This document shows, piece after piece, positions 1-10,666 of a DNA stretch of 64,000 nucleotides. The position numbers were made by a program, and so were the translations under genes. Position 1 is the first letter of the stretch; every line of letters begins with the position of its first letter. The notes under the pieces are model-generated. The model saw nothing but the letters and a program-made list of their open reading frames with translations. It was not told the origin of the DNA and did no database searches. The DNA is taken from the NCBI RefSeq assembly GCF_910592395.1, contig NC_088315.1:11036501-11100500 (forward strand). The letters run 5' to 3'. The DNA is from Lineus longissimus (Eukaryota; Nemertea; Pilidiophora; Heteronemertea; Lineidae).

Positions 1-515
1 GGTCTGGTTCATAACTTTGCCACCAGGGGGCCAAAACTGAAAACATAAAAAGTGTGATATGTCTCTTATTAATGATCCGTTTTCAATAAAAAATTTATGG
101 TAGGTACTCCTGGTAAGGATATATCACATATCGTACGGGTTTTGATTTGACCTACTTTTCAAGGTCACAGAGGTCAAATGGCGTAAATTGGCCGTTAGGA
201 TGTAACTATGGAACGTTTCTAAACTGCAATGACTATTGATCCCAAATTTGGTACACATGTACCCCTTAGTCAGGTAATCTCAGGGACCGAAGTTCGGTCC
301 AATATGATTCACCACTTGGCCAACAGGCGGCAAAATCCTGAAACCTTAAAAATGTGATTATTCCTTAACTTTTTACCCGATTGCCACCAATTTGATATCA
401 TGGGTACATCTAACCACCATACAGTATATTACACACAGGTTTTTAATTTGACCTACTTTCCATGGTCACAGAGGTCAAATGGCGTAAATTGGCCGTCAGG
501 CCGTAACTATGGCAC
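1..515 (+). repeat. Dispersed repeat made of divergent ~290-bp units
   Basis: Two related units are visible. Each has a block like GTACACATGTACCCCTTAGT, a 'GCCA..AGG.GGC' block and an end block TTGACCTACTTT..GGTCACAGAGGTCAAATGG. The same family recurs at 10834-11160, 21451-22138, 23039-23360 and, in reverse, 51815-52530. The end block contains TGACCT, eight bases, then two AGGTCA half-sites three bases apart (162-167 and 171-176). No protein is encoded; it looks like a non-autonomous mobile element. Confidence 0.75.
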
Positions 516-1405
516 TGTGACGGAGCGGGGATTTCGGCTATTGCACGGTCCTGGTCACAAATTAGAAAAAGACTGCTGAATGTATAATTATTTACATGTA
601 TTAAAAATTAACAAGAACAAGAAAAATACATTAATTAACATTTCACCGCTCAAATCCAACAACTAAAAGTCTGTTCACACGTTACCAAAGTCCAAAGCTC
701 CCTCCACTCCGGGCTCCACTCCCTGGGTGCGGTCAATTCCCAACAACGGCTCCTCCACCTACCACCGGTCTCCCAACATGTAACACACGTAACACAGGTC
801 TCTCCGAACTCCTCTCCCGTTACCACACGACACAAAAGTGTCCGTCCCGACACGCAGTCGGTCCAAGGCTACTCCAGTAGCCACCAAGCACGTACCTGGT
901 TTACAAATTAACGGTCTGGCGACACCTTGGCCGCAAAGCCAACTCACGGTTCGCCGACACGATGGCAGCCATGCCAAGGCGCTCCAACCCCGGCCGCGGC
1001 TGGATGCAAATAAACAGGTGAGAACACCACGACTCTCCGACACACAGCCGGTTCACATTCCACCAGGAATGACGACCATGTTGGTCAAACGGAATTGAGT
1101 TCGGCACGTACGATGTACAACTTCTCCTTACAGAGGCCAGCCAGGAACTGCCCACACCCAGTCCAGCTCCAACTGATGAACCCAAGAGTTATATAAGTCT
1201 ATGTCCATGAGTAATCACACAACGTCCTGAAGTTACCAAAGTCCTATTCAACACACTCAAGCCAAAGGTCTAAATTAACATGTAATAATATGACTGAAAT
1301 ACCAGTTACACATTCAGCCTAACCAAGGACAAATTATGAATAAATAAAACTAATAAGGCCAACAACTCAGGCCTAACACAAAGGCCTGTGATGCCATTCA
1401 TCACA
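516..1405 (-). repeat. 3' LTR of the Gmr1-like element
   Basis: This 890-bp LTR begins TGTGACGGAGC and ends TTCATCACA on the plus strand. It matches the split LTR at 6491-10833 and the solo LTR at 22139-23038. It retains a segment of about 77 bp (about 1047-1123) that the 5' LTR lacks, and lacks a 10-bp ACACGACAAC-type insertion that the other two share. Short reading frames on both strands recur in all three LTRs but show no protein features. Confidence 0.9.
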
Positions 1406-1422
1406 TTCCTTCCCCCTTTAAA
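1406..1422 (-). promoter_or_regulatory. Polypurine tract
   Basis: Directly inside the left LTR the minus strand reads AAAGGGGGAAGGAA. This is the purine-rich primer site for plus-strand synthesis expected just upstream of a 3' LTR, and it fixes the element's orientation as minus. Confidence 0.75.
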
Positions 1423-1597
1423 AGAAAAACCTGTAATGAAAATACAGTTTTTCCAACCAAAAAGCAAACAATAAAATGTCCATCAATCACAACATGACGT
1501 AACCCACACATTCAAACTCCAACTTCCACACGAAAGATATCCACTCACACACGAGATAAACAATCCGGTGCAACATTATCTGAACCTTTCTTGTGAA

Positions 1598-2191
1598 CTA
1601 TGGTCCATACTCTTGTAGGGCTAAACTCCACCTAAGGAGCTTCTGGTTCGACTCCTTGACCCGGTCTAACCAAACTAGGGGGTTATGATCCGTTTCCAGA
1701 ATTGTCTCATGTCCTAGTAATTAAGGTCGTAGCAACCTTACAGCCCACACTATTCCTAAGCATTCCTTCTCGATTGTCGCAAGATGCGCCTCACGGTCCA
1801 GAAGCTTCCTGCTCAAGTGGGCGATGGGATGTTCCAACTGATCGTCTCCGACTTGTGCCAACACCGCGCCCAGCCCTCGCTCGCTTGCATCAACCTGCAA
1901 TAGAAATGGTTTAGAGTAGTTTGGGGGTGATAACACCGGGTGCTTCTGCAGAGCTTGTTTCAGATTCTGAAATGAAGTTTCACACTCCTCTGACCACCGG
2001 ACCTTATTGGACCTCTCTTTCTTTGTCGGGTCAGTAACTAACTCTGAAAAACAAGGGATGAATCTACGGTAGTACCCTGCCATGCCCAACAATCGTCTCA
2101 CCTCCTTGGTCTCTGGGATCTTGAACAGGGCAATTGCTTCAACTTTGGCTTTTATTGGTTCAATCTTCCCTGAACTAACAACATGTCCTAA
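1598..2191 (-). pseudogene. Gmr1-like pol: end of reverse transcriptase and RNase H, broken
   Basis: This continues the frame of the upstream pol ORF after an in-frame TAG near 2189-2191. First comes the RT 'thumb' region with the MAGYYRRFIP motif. RNase H follows, with LLQVDASERGLGAVLAQ, a HLSRK stretch and IEKECLGIVWAVR (catalytic D, then E). Near 1721 the frame shifts. The next segment carries ETDHNPLVWL, the third RNase H acidic region, and ends at TAG 1598-1600. RNase H would remove RNA from the RNA-DNA hybrid during reverse transcription. At least two lesions make this part inactive. Confidence 0.85.
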
Positions 2192-5100
2192 CTAATCTAG
2201 TGAAGCATGCCCAAGGAACACATTGCTAGGCTTGGCTTTCAAATTCGCCTTTTTGAGGCGCTTGAAAACCTCCTCAAGATGTTTCAAATGATCCGGGAAC
2301 GAGTCAGAAAATATTGCCACATCATCAATGTACACGACAACATAGTCTTCAGTACCATCTAAGACTTCATTCATCATTCTCGTGAAGGTCATGGGAGCAT
2401 TTTTCATACCGAAAGGCATAACTCTAAAGGACCATGAACCAAACAGACTCACAAAAGTTGAAGCCAATTTTGCTGCATCCGTCAAGGGTATAGCGTAATA
2501 GCCCTTGCAAACATCGATTACTGAAACGAATTTTGCCCTACTGACCTTCTCAATCAACTCTTCAATACGGGGTACGTTCCCGCCGCTATCGGTCTCAGTT
2601 ATCCGGTTCAAGGCTCTAAAATCAACACACATTCGGATGCTACCATCCTTTTTAGGAACTATCACCAATCCAGAACCCCAAGGGCCAGGCTTTGCTTGCT
2701 CCAGTGTCTGGGCCTGCGCCAACTCTTTGATGTGTTGCCACAGACCACCCTTCTGAGATTCAGGACAACGATAGGCTCGGGTTCTCACAGGCCTTGCACC
2801 TTCCACTAACTTCACATCATGGACTGCGGCATTAGTGGCCGAAGGGACATCTGAAAAAATAGCAGAGTAGTTAATCACAAGTTGCTTAATTTGCTTGTTC
2901 TCTGTAGCAGACAAGCCTTCAGATATATGAACGTATTTCCAAGTCTGAGTGGGCGTTTGCTTTGGAAGATAATTATAAACGTCAATTTCACTCTCCCCAA
3001 AGATATACGCCTGTGCATAAAATGCAACCTTGTCTCTATCCTTCCACTTCCTGAGCAGGTTCACAAAGAATATACGAAGTTTCTTCCTGCGTTTCCCAGT
3101 GTCGACCTCAAAATCAACAGGAGACACCTTTCGGACAATGGGATAGGGTCCCTGCCATGTTGATTTCAATTTACTTGCAGCTGAATGGAGCATGACCAGC
3201 ACCTTTTCTCCAACTTCATAAGTTTTTTCCCGTGCATTACGATCGTAGGTCTTCTGTTTTTTCTGATTCTTTGTCACGTTTTCATGTACCAAATCTGTCA
3301 TAGCCGCAAGGCGATTCCTCGCAGACAGAACATATTCTACAATGTTCTCATCTTGCGGGGTCTCCTCAGTCCAGCTTTCCTTTAGAACCGCTAATGGCCC
3401 CCGTACTGCGCGATCATACAGCAACTCAAAAGGACTGAACCCGGTACTCTCTTCCGGCACCTCCCTGTATGCGAACATGAGATACGGAAGAACCTTGTCC
3501 CATTCTTTCGGTTCTTCAGAAACAAATTTCCGTAACATACCTTTTAGAGTGGAGTGAAAACGTTCCACCAAACGATTTGCCATTGGATGGTAACACGAGG
3601 TCTTCATCTTCTTAATCCCAAGCCGTGGAAGCAATTGAGTCATCAGTTCGCTCACAAAGTTTGAACCCTGGTCGCCGAGTAACTCGTCGGGTATGCCATA
3701 TCTGGAAAACATTTCTATTAACCCATCCGCTACCGAAGCGGCCGTCGTGTCCTTAAGAGGGATGGCATCAGGAAATCTGGTGCCATAGTCCACCAGAGTC
3801 AACAAGTATTTGTTGCCCTTTGAGCTGCGTTCCACCGGGCCAACTATGTCGATAGCTACCTTGTAAAAAGGTCGTCCGACAACTGGAACACTTACCAAGC
3901 GAGCCTTTTCAGAGGCCAGTTTTCTTGAACACTTCTGGCAATTGGGACAAGTGCTGCAGTACTTCTCAGCGTCCTTGTGTAGACCAGGCCAGAAATAATG
4001 CTCAACCAGTCGACCTTTTGTTTTAGTTACACCTAAATGACCTGCCAATGGAATACTATGAGCCAAGTCTAACAAACCTAACCGATACTCCTGAGGAACT
4101 AACAACTGGTCAAAGTATTGTTGTCGGCCTTCCATAAAAGAGCGTCGATATGCCAAACCATCCCTCCAGAAGTATCCAATGGAGTCCTTCGGCAACGACC
4201 TCTCACATTTTTGCAAAACTTTCTGAAGTTTAACGTCAGCTCTTTGCCGCTTGGCCAACTCTGTGGGGCCCAATCTCCACAAATCTAAATGAGGCAAGTC
4301 TACAGGGACATTACTCTCCCCCTCCGCTATCTGTACATCACTCAAGAACTCGGCGCTCAAAATATCATCAGGACTTTCAACATCTCCTGACGAATCTGCA
4401 ACTGGAGTTGAGTCCAGTGACTCTGATTTTACATTACCCTGAACCAAGTTTCCAACAGCTTTTGGCTTCGCTTGTGGCTGTCTACTCTCCCATTCTCCTA
4501 CTGCTTCCTGTTCTTTCTGTCTGGCCCTGGTGGTCACGGCAAAAGCTGGAACACCATCCAAGTCGCGAGCATCTGAAACTAGAGACATAGGTGAGAACGG
4601 TTCTTCATTTAAATCACCAATGACAACGAAATCCTGCTGAGACAACAAGACATCCACAGGTAACCGCTCAAGCACTCCTACGATGCACTCCTTGCCCCGC
4701 GTACCAGACAGTACCACCTTGGCTGTGAGGACCTTTTCCGTCGTACCATTGGCCAACAGAACTTCGAAGCTATTCCCACCATATGAGTCGTCTGAAACCA
4801 AACAGGATTTAACTAGAGTATTAGAGCAACCTGTATCCAGCAACATCACGACAGGGATCTCACCAACATACCCTCGAAGTTCAAACTGCTTGTGATTGAC
4901 AAACCCAGCTCTTGATGGACTCAGGCAAAGATACCCTTTCTTAGGTTTCCTTCCTTGCGTGTTAGCACCAGCGCCACTACCGCTGGCATTCTCCTTATCA
5001 GGGCAGTCCGAAGCATAGTGCTCCTTTAAGTTGCAAGAAAAACAGGTAACATTATCTTTGGAGGGCTTACCCGCACTGCCTGGACACTCTGCAGCATAGT

Positions 5101-5356
5101 GCCCCTTTAGATTGCAAGAAAAACAGGTAACATTGTCTTTGGAGGGCTTACCTGTATTGCCGTTTCTAACTTTCTTGAAAGACTTACCACCCGACCCCTT
5201 GGCTGGCTCAGCGAACTTAGCGATGTGAGATTTCTTTCTTGAATTGACATACAACTCTGCCCACTCTGTGAGCCTCTCTACAGTCTCAGGCTTTCTGTCT
5301 TTCATCCAAACCTGCAAATATGTAGACAACATGTTAGTTATTTGTTCCATGATCAT
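2192..5356 (-). CDS. Gmr1-like Gag C-terminus/Pol: zinc knuckles, protease, integrase, reverse transcriptase
   Basis: This is a 1054-residue open stretch. In order: the end of a SCAN-related capsid region (1-40); two CCHC zinc knuckles (CFSCNLKGHYAAEC about 78-91 and a second about 105-118); an aspartic protease with LLDTG (about 172-176); an integrase HHCC finger (H433, H440, C470, C473); the integrase core with D503, D562 and E598 (D,D35E); a chromatin-proximal basic region to about 770; then reverse transcriptase with VIDVCKGYYAIPL (D948) and YIDD (1009-1012). The frame is open but its true start lies in gag, across a frameshift near 5406, and it ends at a premature stop. The integrase motif around 592-600 reads ANRLVERF. 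Confidence 0.9.
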   Translation of the reverse strand: MIMEQITNMLSTYLQVWMKDRKPETVERLTEWAELYVNSRKKSHIAKFAEPAKGSGGKSFKKVRNGNTGKPSKDNVTCFSCNLKGHYAAECPGSAGKPSKDNVTCFSCNLKEHYASDCPDKENASGSGAGANTQGRKPKKGYLCLSPSRAGFVNHKQFELRGYVGEIPVVMLLDTGCSNTLVKSCLVSDDSYGGNSFEVLLANGTTEKVLTAKVVLSGTRGKECIVGVLERLPVDVLLSQQDFVVIGDLNEEPFSPMSLVSDARDLDGVPAFAVTTRARQKEQEAVGEWESRQPQAKPKAVGNLVQGNVKSESLDSTPVADSSGDVESPDDILSAEFLSDVQIAEGESNVPVDLPHLDLWRLGPTELAKRQRADVKLQKVLQKCERSLPKDSIGYFWRDGLAYRRSFMEGRQQYFDQLLVPQEYRLGLLDLAHSIPLAGHLGVTKTKGRLVEHYFWPGLHKDAEKYCSTCPNCQKCSRKLASEKARLVSVPVVGRPFYKVAIDIVGPVERSSKGNKYLLTLVDYGTRFPDAIPLKDTTAASVADGLIEMFSRYGIPDELLGDQGSNFVSELMTQLLPRLGIKKMKTSCYHPMANRLVERFHSTLKGMLRKFVSEEPKEWDKVLPYLMFAYREVPEESTGFSPFELLYDRAVRGPLAVLKESWTEETPQDENIVEYVLSARNRLAAMTDLVHENVTKNQKKQKTYDRNAREKTYEVGEKVLVMLHSAASKLKSTWQGPYPIVRKVSPVDFEVDTGKRRKKLRIFFVNLLRKWKDRDKVAFYAQAYIFGESEIDVYNYLPKQTPTQTWKYVHISEGLSATENKQIKQLVINYSAIFSDVPSATNAAVHDVKLVEGARPVRTRAYRCPESQKGGLWQHIKELAQAQTLEQAKPGPWGSGLVIVPKKDGSIRMCVDFRALNRITETDSGGNVPRIEELIEKVSRAKFVSVIDVCKGYYAIPLTDAAKLASTFVSLFGSWSFRVMPFGMKNAPMTFTRMMNEVLDGTEDYVVVYIDDVAIFSDSFPDHLKHLEEVFKRLKKANLKAKPSNVFLGHASLD

Positions 5357-6322
5357 ATGTTCTCGAAGTTTTTCGAAGGTTTTAACTTCGTTTATTTCTA
5401 ACCATCTACAAAATAGCGGGACACTCTATAGTTCCCCATTCCTGAAACCTCTCTTTGGCTTCCTTGTTTGAGGTTCTGAATTTTTCACGGTACGCTTCAG
5501 ACCCAAGCTGGTACTTTTTTAGAATGGCAAGCTTCACCTTATCAAAATCGCCGATGTCCTCAGTTGGCATGAGCGCATAAGCTTCCCTGGCTTTACCGGT
5601 GACTACAGCCGCCAACCTCGGTGCCCATGAGTCTCGCTCCCACTCATTTGCTGTAGCGAGGCGTTCGAACGTACCTAAGAAGGCCTCGATGTCCTCCCCA
5701 GCTGCCAGCTTTGGGATCTTTGGCCCATACTTACCATACCTCCCAGCCATGTCCGACCGGGAATGATCAACCGCTCTCCGTGTTATTTCTTGCTCGCGCA
5801 TTCTGGAGATTTCAAGTTCCATATTTAACCTTTCTTTTTCTAATTCCGACCTTTCTCTGTCTAGCGCCCTAGAGCCTCCTGCTGCTCGCGTTCAAATCTC
5901 TGTCTCTCACGCTCGATCTCCACGTCACGCTCTCGTCTCTCACGCTCAATCACGGCGTCGCGCTCTGCTTTTTCCCGCTCAATTTATGCCATGCGAATGG
6001 CATGAGCCATTTTCTCACGCTCCAATCCATACAGCCTTTAATAATACATCCATACTACCATTTACCTTGTTCTCTTTTACAGGAGATAACGCGACACCGC
6101 CACCCCTTTGTAGGCGTGGACTTGGCTTGAGGACTGGCCATTACCTTGGCCTCATGAAGACTCTGTATAAATGCCTTTACCCGAGTCTCTTCTTGTTCTT
6201 CATGCTCTTTCAGCATGTCTATAAACCTGTGACTTAATCAGCCCAGCATAACTTAACCCACGTTCGTCACACAGCACACGCAACTCAGCAACCGTCAGCT
6301 TGGTTAAGTTTTCAGGCAACAT
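5357..6322 (-). pseudogene. Gmr1-like gag, broken, with SAP-like N-terminus and SCAN-like capsid
   Basis: The minus strand has a likely start at 6322-6320 (MLPENLTKLT). A SAP-like helix motif follows, LTVAELRVLCDERGLSYAG. After a frameshift comes a charged coiled coil rich in ERE/ERR repeats (about 5830-5990), containing a stop and another frameshift. Next is an open 138-residue capsid part (5406-5822) with AFLGTFERLATANEWERDSW and KAREAYALM. A further frameshift near 5406 separates it from the FEKLREHMIMEQ segment that leads into the pol frame. The capsid resembles the SCAN domain, which is known to derive from Gmr1-like Gag. In life it would build the particle shell. Confidence 0.75.
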
Positions 6323-6490
6323 CTTTCATGCACCCGTAAGATTCACACTCAACATATACAGTGATTCAACAGGTTACACATATTGTGACCAAATTCGTCT
6401 CAAGTTTGCTTACTCCCAAAATACAATTAAAAAACTACAATTTAGCAAATTTGCTACATATATGTGACCAGACCCCACTTCTGGTATTAA
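6323..6490 (-). other. Leader between 5' LTR and gag
   Basis: This 168-bp untranslated leader of the retrotransposon lies just inside the right LTR. A primer-binding site should sit at its LTR side. The sequence there (minus strand ATACCAGAAGTGGGG) does not let me name a tRNA with confidence. Confidence 0.5.
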
Positions 6491-7292
6491 TGTGACGGAG
6501 CGGGGATTTAGGCTATTGCACGGGCCTGGTCACAAATTAGAAAAAGACTGCTGAATGTATAATTATTTAGATGTATTAAAAATTAACAAGAACAAGAAAA
6601 ATATATTAATTAACATTTCACCGCTCAAATCCAACAACTAAAAGTCTGTTCACACGTTACCAAAGTCCAAAGCTCCCTCCACTCCGGGCTCCACTCCCTG
6701 GGTGCGGTCAATTCCCAACAACGGCTCCTCCACCTACCACCGGTCTCCCAACACGTAACACACGTAACACACGTCTCTCCGAACTCCTCTCCCGTTACCA
6801 CACGACAACACACGACACAAAAGTGTCCGTCCCGACACGCAGTCGGTCCAAGGCTACTCCAGTAGCCACCAAGCACGTAGCTGGTTTACAAATTAACGGT
6901 CTGGCGACACCTTGGCCGCAAAGCCAACTCACGGTTCGCCGACACGATGGCAGCAATGCTAAGGCGCTCCAACCCGCGGCTGGACGCAAATAAACAGGTG
7001 AGAACACCACGACTCTCCGACACACAGCCGGTTCAGAGGCCAGCTAGGAACTGCCCACACCCAGTCCATCTCCAACTAATGAACCCAAGAGTTATATAAG
7101 TCAATGTCCATGAGTAATCACACAACGTCCTGAAGTTACCAAAGTCCTATTCAACACACTCAAGCCAAAGGTCTAAATTAACATGTAATAATATGACTGA
7201 AATACCAGTTACACATTCAGCCCAACCAGGGACGAATTATGAATAAATAAAACTAATAAAATAACATAAAATAAAAATAACATAAAATACTC

Positions 7293-7643
7293 ATGGGAAA
7301 GTCTACCGATAGTTCTAAAGTGAAAGGTGCCCCTTTTCCTTGTCGTGATGTTTTTGTTTATCGGCTGGACAAGGCTACCAACGAGGAGGACTTAAGAAAT
7401 TTCATCGAGGAAAATTCCATTGAAGTAAAATCAGTCGAGTGTAGCTCTCACGAAAATGCAAAGTTTAAATCATTTCATGTTAGTGTTACCAAGACAGATT
7501 ATCATAAAATGTTCGATGAACTATTGTGGCCTGGTGGCGTGTGTGTAAGAAAGTACATAAGACCAAGGGACAGTTCCGAAAATATCTCTCCGGAAGTCGG
7601 GGGTAGCCAAAACAGATACAGTAATGTTAATGGTACCAAATAA
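7293..7643 (+). CDS. LINE ORF1 protein with RRM-like domain
   Basis: This 116-residue protein contains FVYRLDKATNEEDLRNFI near the start, a FKSFHVSV strand and LLWPGGVCVRKYIRPR near the end. That is the pattern of the small RRM-like fold found in ORF1 proteins of CR1/Jockey-type LINEs, which coat the element RNA and act as chaperones. The usual ORF1 is longer, with an N-terminal PHD or coiled-coil region, so this copy may be 5'-truncated or use a short form. It is separated from the endonuclease by about 40 bp. The start ATG at 7293 follows an AT-rich stretch with no obvious promoter. Confidence 0.65.
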   Translation: MGKSTDSSKVKGAPFPCRDVFVYRLDKATNEEDLRNFIEENSIEVKSVECSSHENAKFKSFHVSVTKTDYHKMFDELLWPGGVCVRKYIRPRDSSENISPEVGGSQNRYSNVNGTK

Positions 7644-7679
7644 TCTTTCTGTGGTGTTTATAATATTAATCATGGTATT

Positions 7680-8432
7680 AAGCGTTTGTACTTATAATAC
7701 CAGGGACTTGGGAGTGGTAAAATAGACTACATATCGCACTTACTAGACAATCATGACATTGTGTTGCTTCAGGAAACTTGGCTCTTGAAAGACAATTTGA
7801 ACTTTATTGCGGATCGTATTCCAGATGTATGTACTCGTGGTATCTCTGCTGTCGATGATTCCAAACCTTTGGTTGGGAGACCGTATGGGGGGTGTTCTAT
7901 AATATGGAAGAAATCAATTGTGTGGGAAGCTATTCCTGTCTTAAATTTCAATAGCAAGCGAATATGTACTGTAGGTTTTAAGCTTTCACCAGATACTACC
8001 TTACTGGTCGTATATACTTATATGCCGTGTGATTTTATAGTGGGTAATTTACCTGAATATCTTAGCATATTAGATGAGATAGCTGGGATAGCAGCTTCTA
8101 CAGGTGCAGACCATTTGACCATAGGTGGCGACTTTAACACTGACTTTAATAGGGATTCTCAAAACAGTCGGGCCTTATTGCCGTTTATTGCTACCGAAAG
8201 TTTGGAGAAAGCCACACGGTTCCCACGTTCCGATATTCAGTATACTCATGAGAGTAAAATAACAGGAGTGAAATCGTCACTGGACCACTTTTTAATAAGT
8301 GCGAATCTCTTACCGTTGGTAACTCGTCATACATCAGTTCATGAAGGAGATAATTTGTCGGATCATTTTCCTATATCGATGTCCGTGGAGTTAAGTCCTG
8401 ACCGTTTTTTTGAGACAGTACATCCCCCTTGA
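7680..8432 (+). pseudogene. LINE ORF2, APE-like endonuclease part
   Basis: The first strand, VCTYNTRDLG, is followed by a one-base frameshift near 7715. The endonuclease then reads on with HDIVLLQETWLL (catalytic E), GGCSIIWK, TLLVVYTYMP, LTIGGDFNTDF (D and N of the active site), SSLDHFLIS and DNLSDHFPI (the terminal D-H pair). All key apurinic-endonuclease-like residues are present in the open part. In the live element it nicks target DNA to prime reverse transcription. A stop at 8430-8432 and a frame change separate it from the RT part. Confidence 0.85.
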
Positions 8433-8452
8433 AAGAACATTAGACTGGGCAA

Positions 8453-10666
8453 ATGTATGAACATGATATTGCCGCATATCGGCACACATTAGATGGATGT
8501 CTTAACAATATTGCAATTCCGCACCTCCTCCTTCAATGTGATTATTTCGACTGTCGTAACCATACTGACTTAATTGATGCCCTCTTCAAGGATATTGTAG
8601 ATGCATGTATGTCTTCTAGTGAAAGGAACATTCCCTATAAAGTACATTCCGACAAAAAGGTCATGCCAGGCTGGAATGACTATGTGGCGGAGCCAAAAAG
8701 GCAAGCCCTTTGTTGGCATAACCTTTGGAAATCAAACGGGTCTCCGCGAAATGGTTTAATAGCCGATATCCGGCGTCGAACGCGAATGCAGTATCACTTA
8801 TCAATCAAAACCGCAAAGAAAAATGAAAAACAATTTATTGCCGATAGTTTGGCAAACAATATGCTGTCGGGAAATGATAAAAACTTTTGGCGCGAGATAA
8901 AAAAGACAACCCGCGCGACTTCCCAATTACCAAACAATGTAGACGGACATGTTGGCGAGGAAGTTATATGTACACACCAGGCGGAAAAGTATGAAAATCT
9001 TTATAATTCAGTCTCATACGACAGAAATGAAATGGATAATCTTCTCCTGGATATTAACCGTAATATATCGGAAACATGTTGTGATCCGCAGAGTAAATGT
9101 CACGTACAACATGTGATAACAGTTGGGGATGTTACATCAGCTATCAACTCGTTAAACCATCATAAAAATGATGGTGACAGCATTCTCTCTACGAACCATC
9201 TTAAGTATAGTACAAATAAGTTATGTGTTATGATGTCACTTTTATTCAATAGCATGTTAAAGCATGGCTATGCTCCAGTGAACATGCTATGTAGTACAGT
9301 CATTACTATACCGAAGGATTCTAGGAAGTCCCTGAATGATTCGGCAAATTACCGTATAATAGCCCTCAATAGTCCTTTTTGTAAACTTTTCGAAACAGTC
9401 ATACTACAAAAATGTCAGGATGTTCTGAAATCGTCAGATATGCAGTTTGGTTATAAAAAAGGCGTGTCGACCAATGACTGTACCTTTGTTGTGAATGAAG
9501 TTGTCAGATACTATCTAAATGGTGGAGGACAAGTATATGCAATGCTCTTAGATGCGAGCAAAGCGTTTGATAGGGTAGAATATACTAGATTACTGAAAGT
9601 ATTGCTTAAAAAACATATATGTCCTGTTATGGCACGGATGATTGCGAACTTGTACATAAAACAGAAATTGCGGATACGCTGGGGTAGATCCCACTCAAAT
9701 TATTTCAATATTACAAATGGTGTGAAGCAAGGAGGGATTCTTTCTCCATTTCTCTTTGTTAATTACATGGACGAACTACTGTTAAAACTAAAAGGTTCGG
9801 GATATGGTTGTTATATTGGCGCTACATTTGCAGGAGCTTATGCTTACGCTGACGATATTATTATTTTATGTCCAACAAAGTTTTCCTTGTCGGCCCAGCT
9901 AGATATAGCAGTTCAGTTCTCAAAGGATTATATGATCAAATTCAACCCAACCAAATGCTAACTCCTATTTTTTCAGTCTAATAACAAAACAGTGGGTGAT
10001 ATAATAATAAACTTTCAAGACATTCCTGTACGGGCTAATGGAACTGCTGCCCACCTAGGAAACATCATAGGACCAGATTCTCAAGATAAAAATATTCTTA
10101 AGTCTATATCTGATTTTAACAGAAGGGTCAATGTCCTTTTTCCAAGGTTTCATTTCTGTAATTTTGAAACAAAGGTTAAACTTTTTCAATCGTTTTGTAT
10201 GTCCCTGTATGGTTCCGTTCTGTGGGACCTCGGAGATAGGTCTGTCAACCTTTTGTATACCGCATGGAGGAAGGCGGTCAGAAGAATTTTATCTGTACAT
10301 CCTAGAACGCACTGTGTCTTATTACAACATTTAATTTTGTCAGGTCCGATAGAGGCTACTCTCCACAACATATTTCTACGTTTCATGAGCAGGTCATCGG
10401 AAACAAATAATAACTACATTCAAATAGCTTTTCAGTTGGCATTAGATGGAAGCTCGTCCTCTGTGTCTAACTCTATCTCATACATTACTAATTTAATTGG
10501 GGCACCGCGTTCTACAATCGGGAACATCGACGCGGTGCCATACGTTCATCCTTCAGAAGCTATTTTGGTTCGGTCAAGTGCCATTAGGGATTTCCTCCAT
10601 TTACTAGATACAAACCGCGGGGATGTAAATATAAAAACCATTGTTGATTTTTTGTGCACTGAGTAG
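8453..10666 (+). pseudogene. LINE ORF2, reverse transcriptase and C-terminal part
   Basis: A 502-residue open stretch (8453-9961) has the RT palm motifs: NYRIIALNSPFCKLFE, QFGYKKGVSTNDC, MLLDASKAFDRV (motif A), NGVKQGGILSPFLFV (motif B) and AYADDIIILCP (motif C, YADD). A TAA at 9959-9961 interrupts it. The same frame then continues from 9992 to 10666 with the usual CR1-type tail, containing AAHLGNIIG and WRKAVRRIL. The catalytic core looks intact but the endonuclease is out of frame with it. The stop and the two upstream frameshifts mean this copy cannot make full-length ORF2 protein. Confidence 0.88.

Noticed and set aside
650-1185. Short frames on both strands inside the LTR, also at 6625-7025 and 22278-22818
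   Set aside because: They recur only because the LTR is present three times. Frames are disturbed by LTR indels and have no protein motifs.
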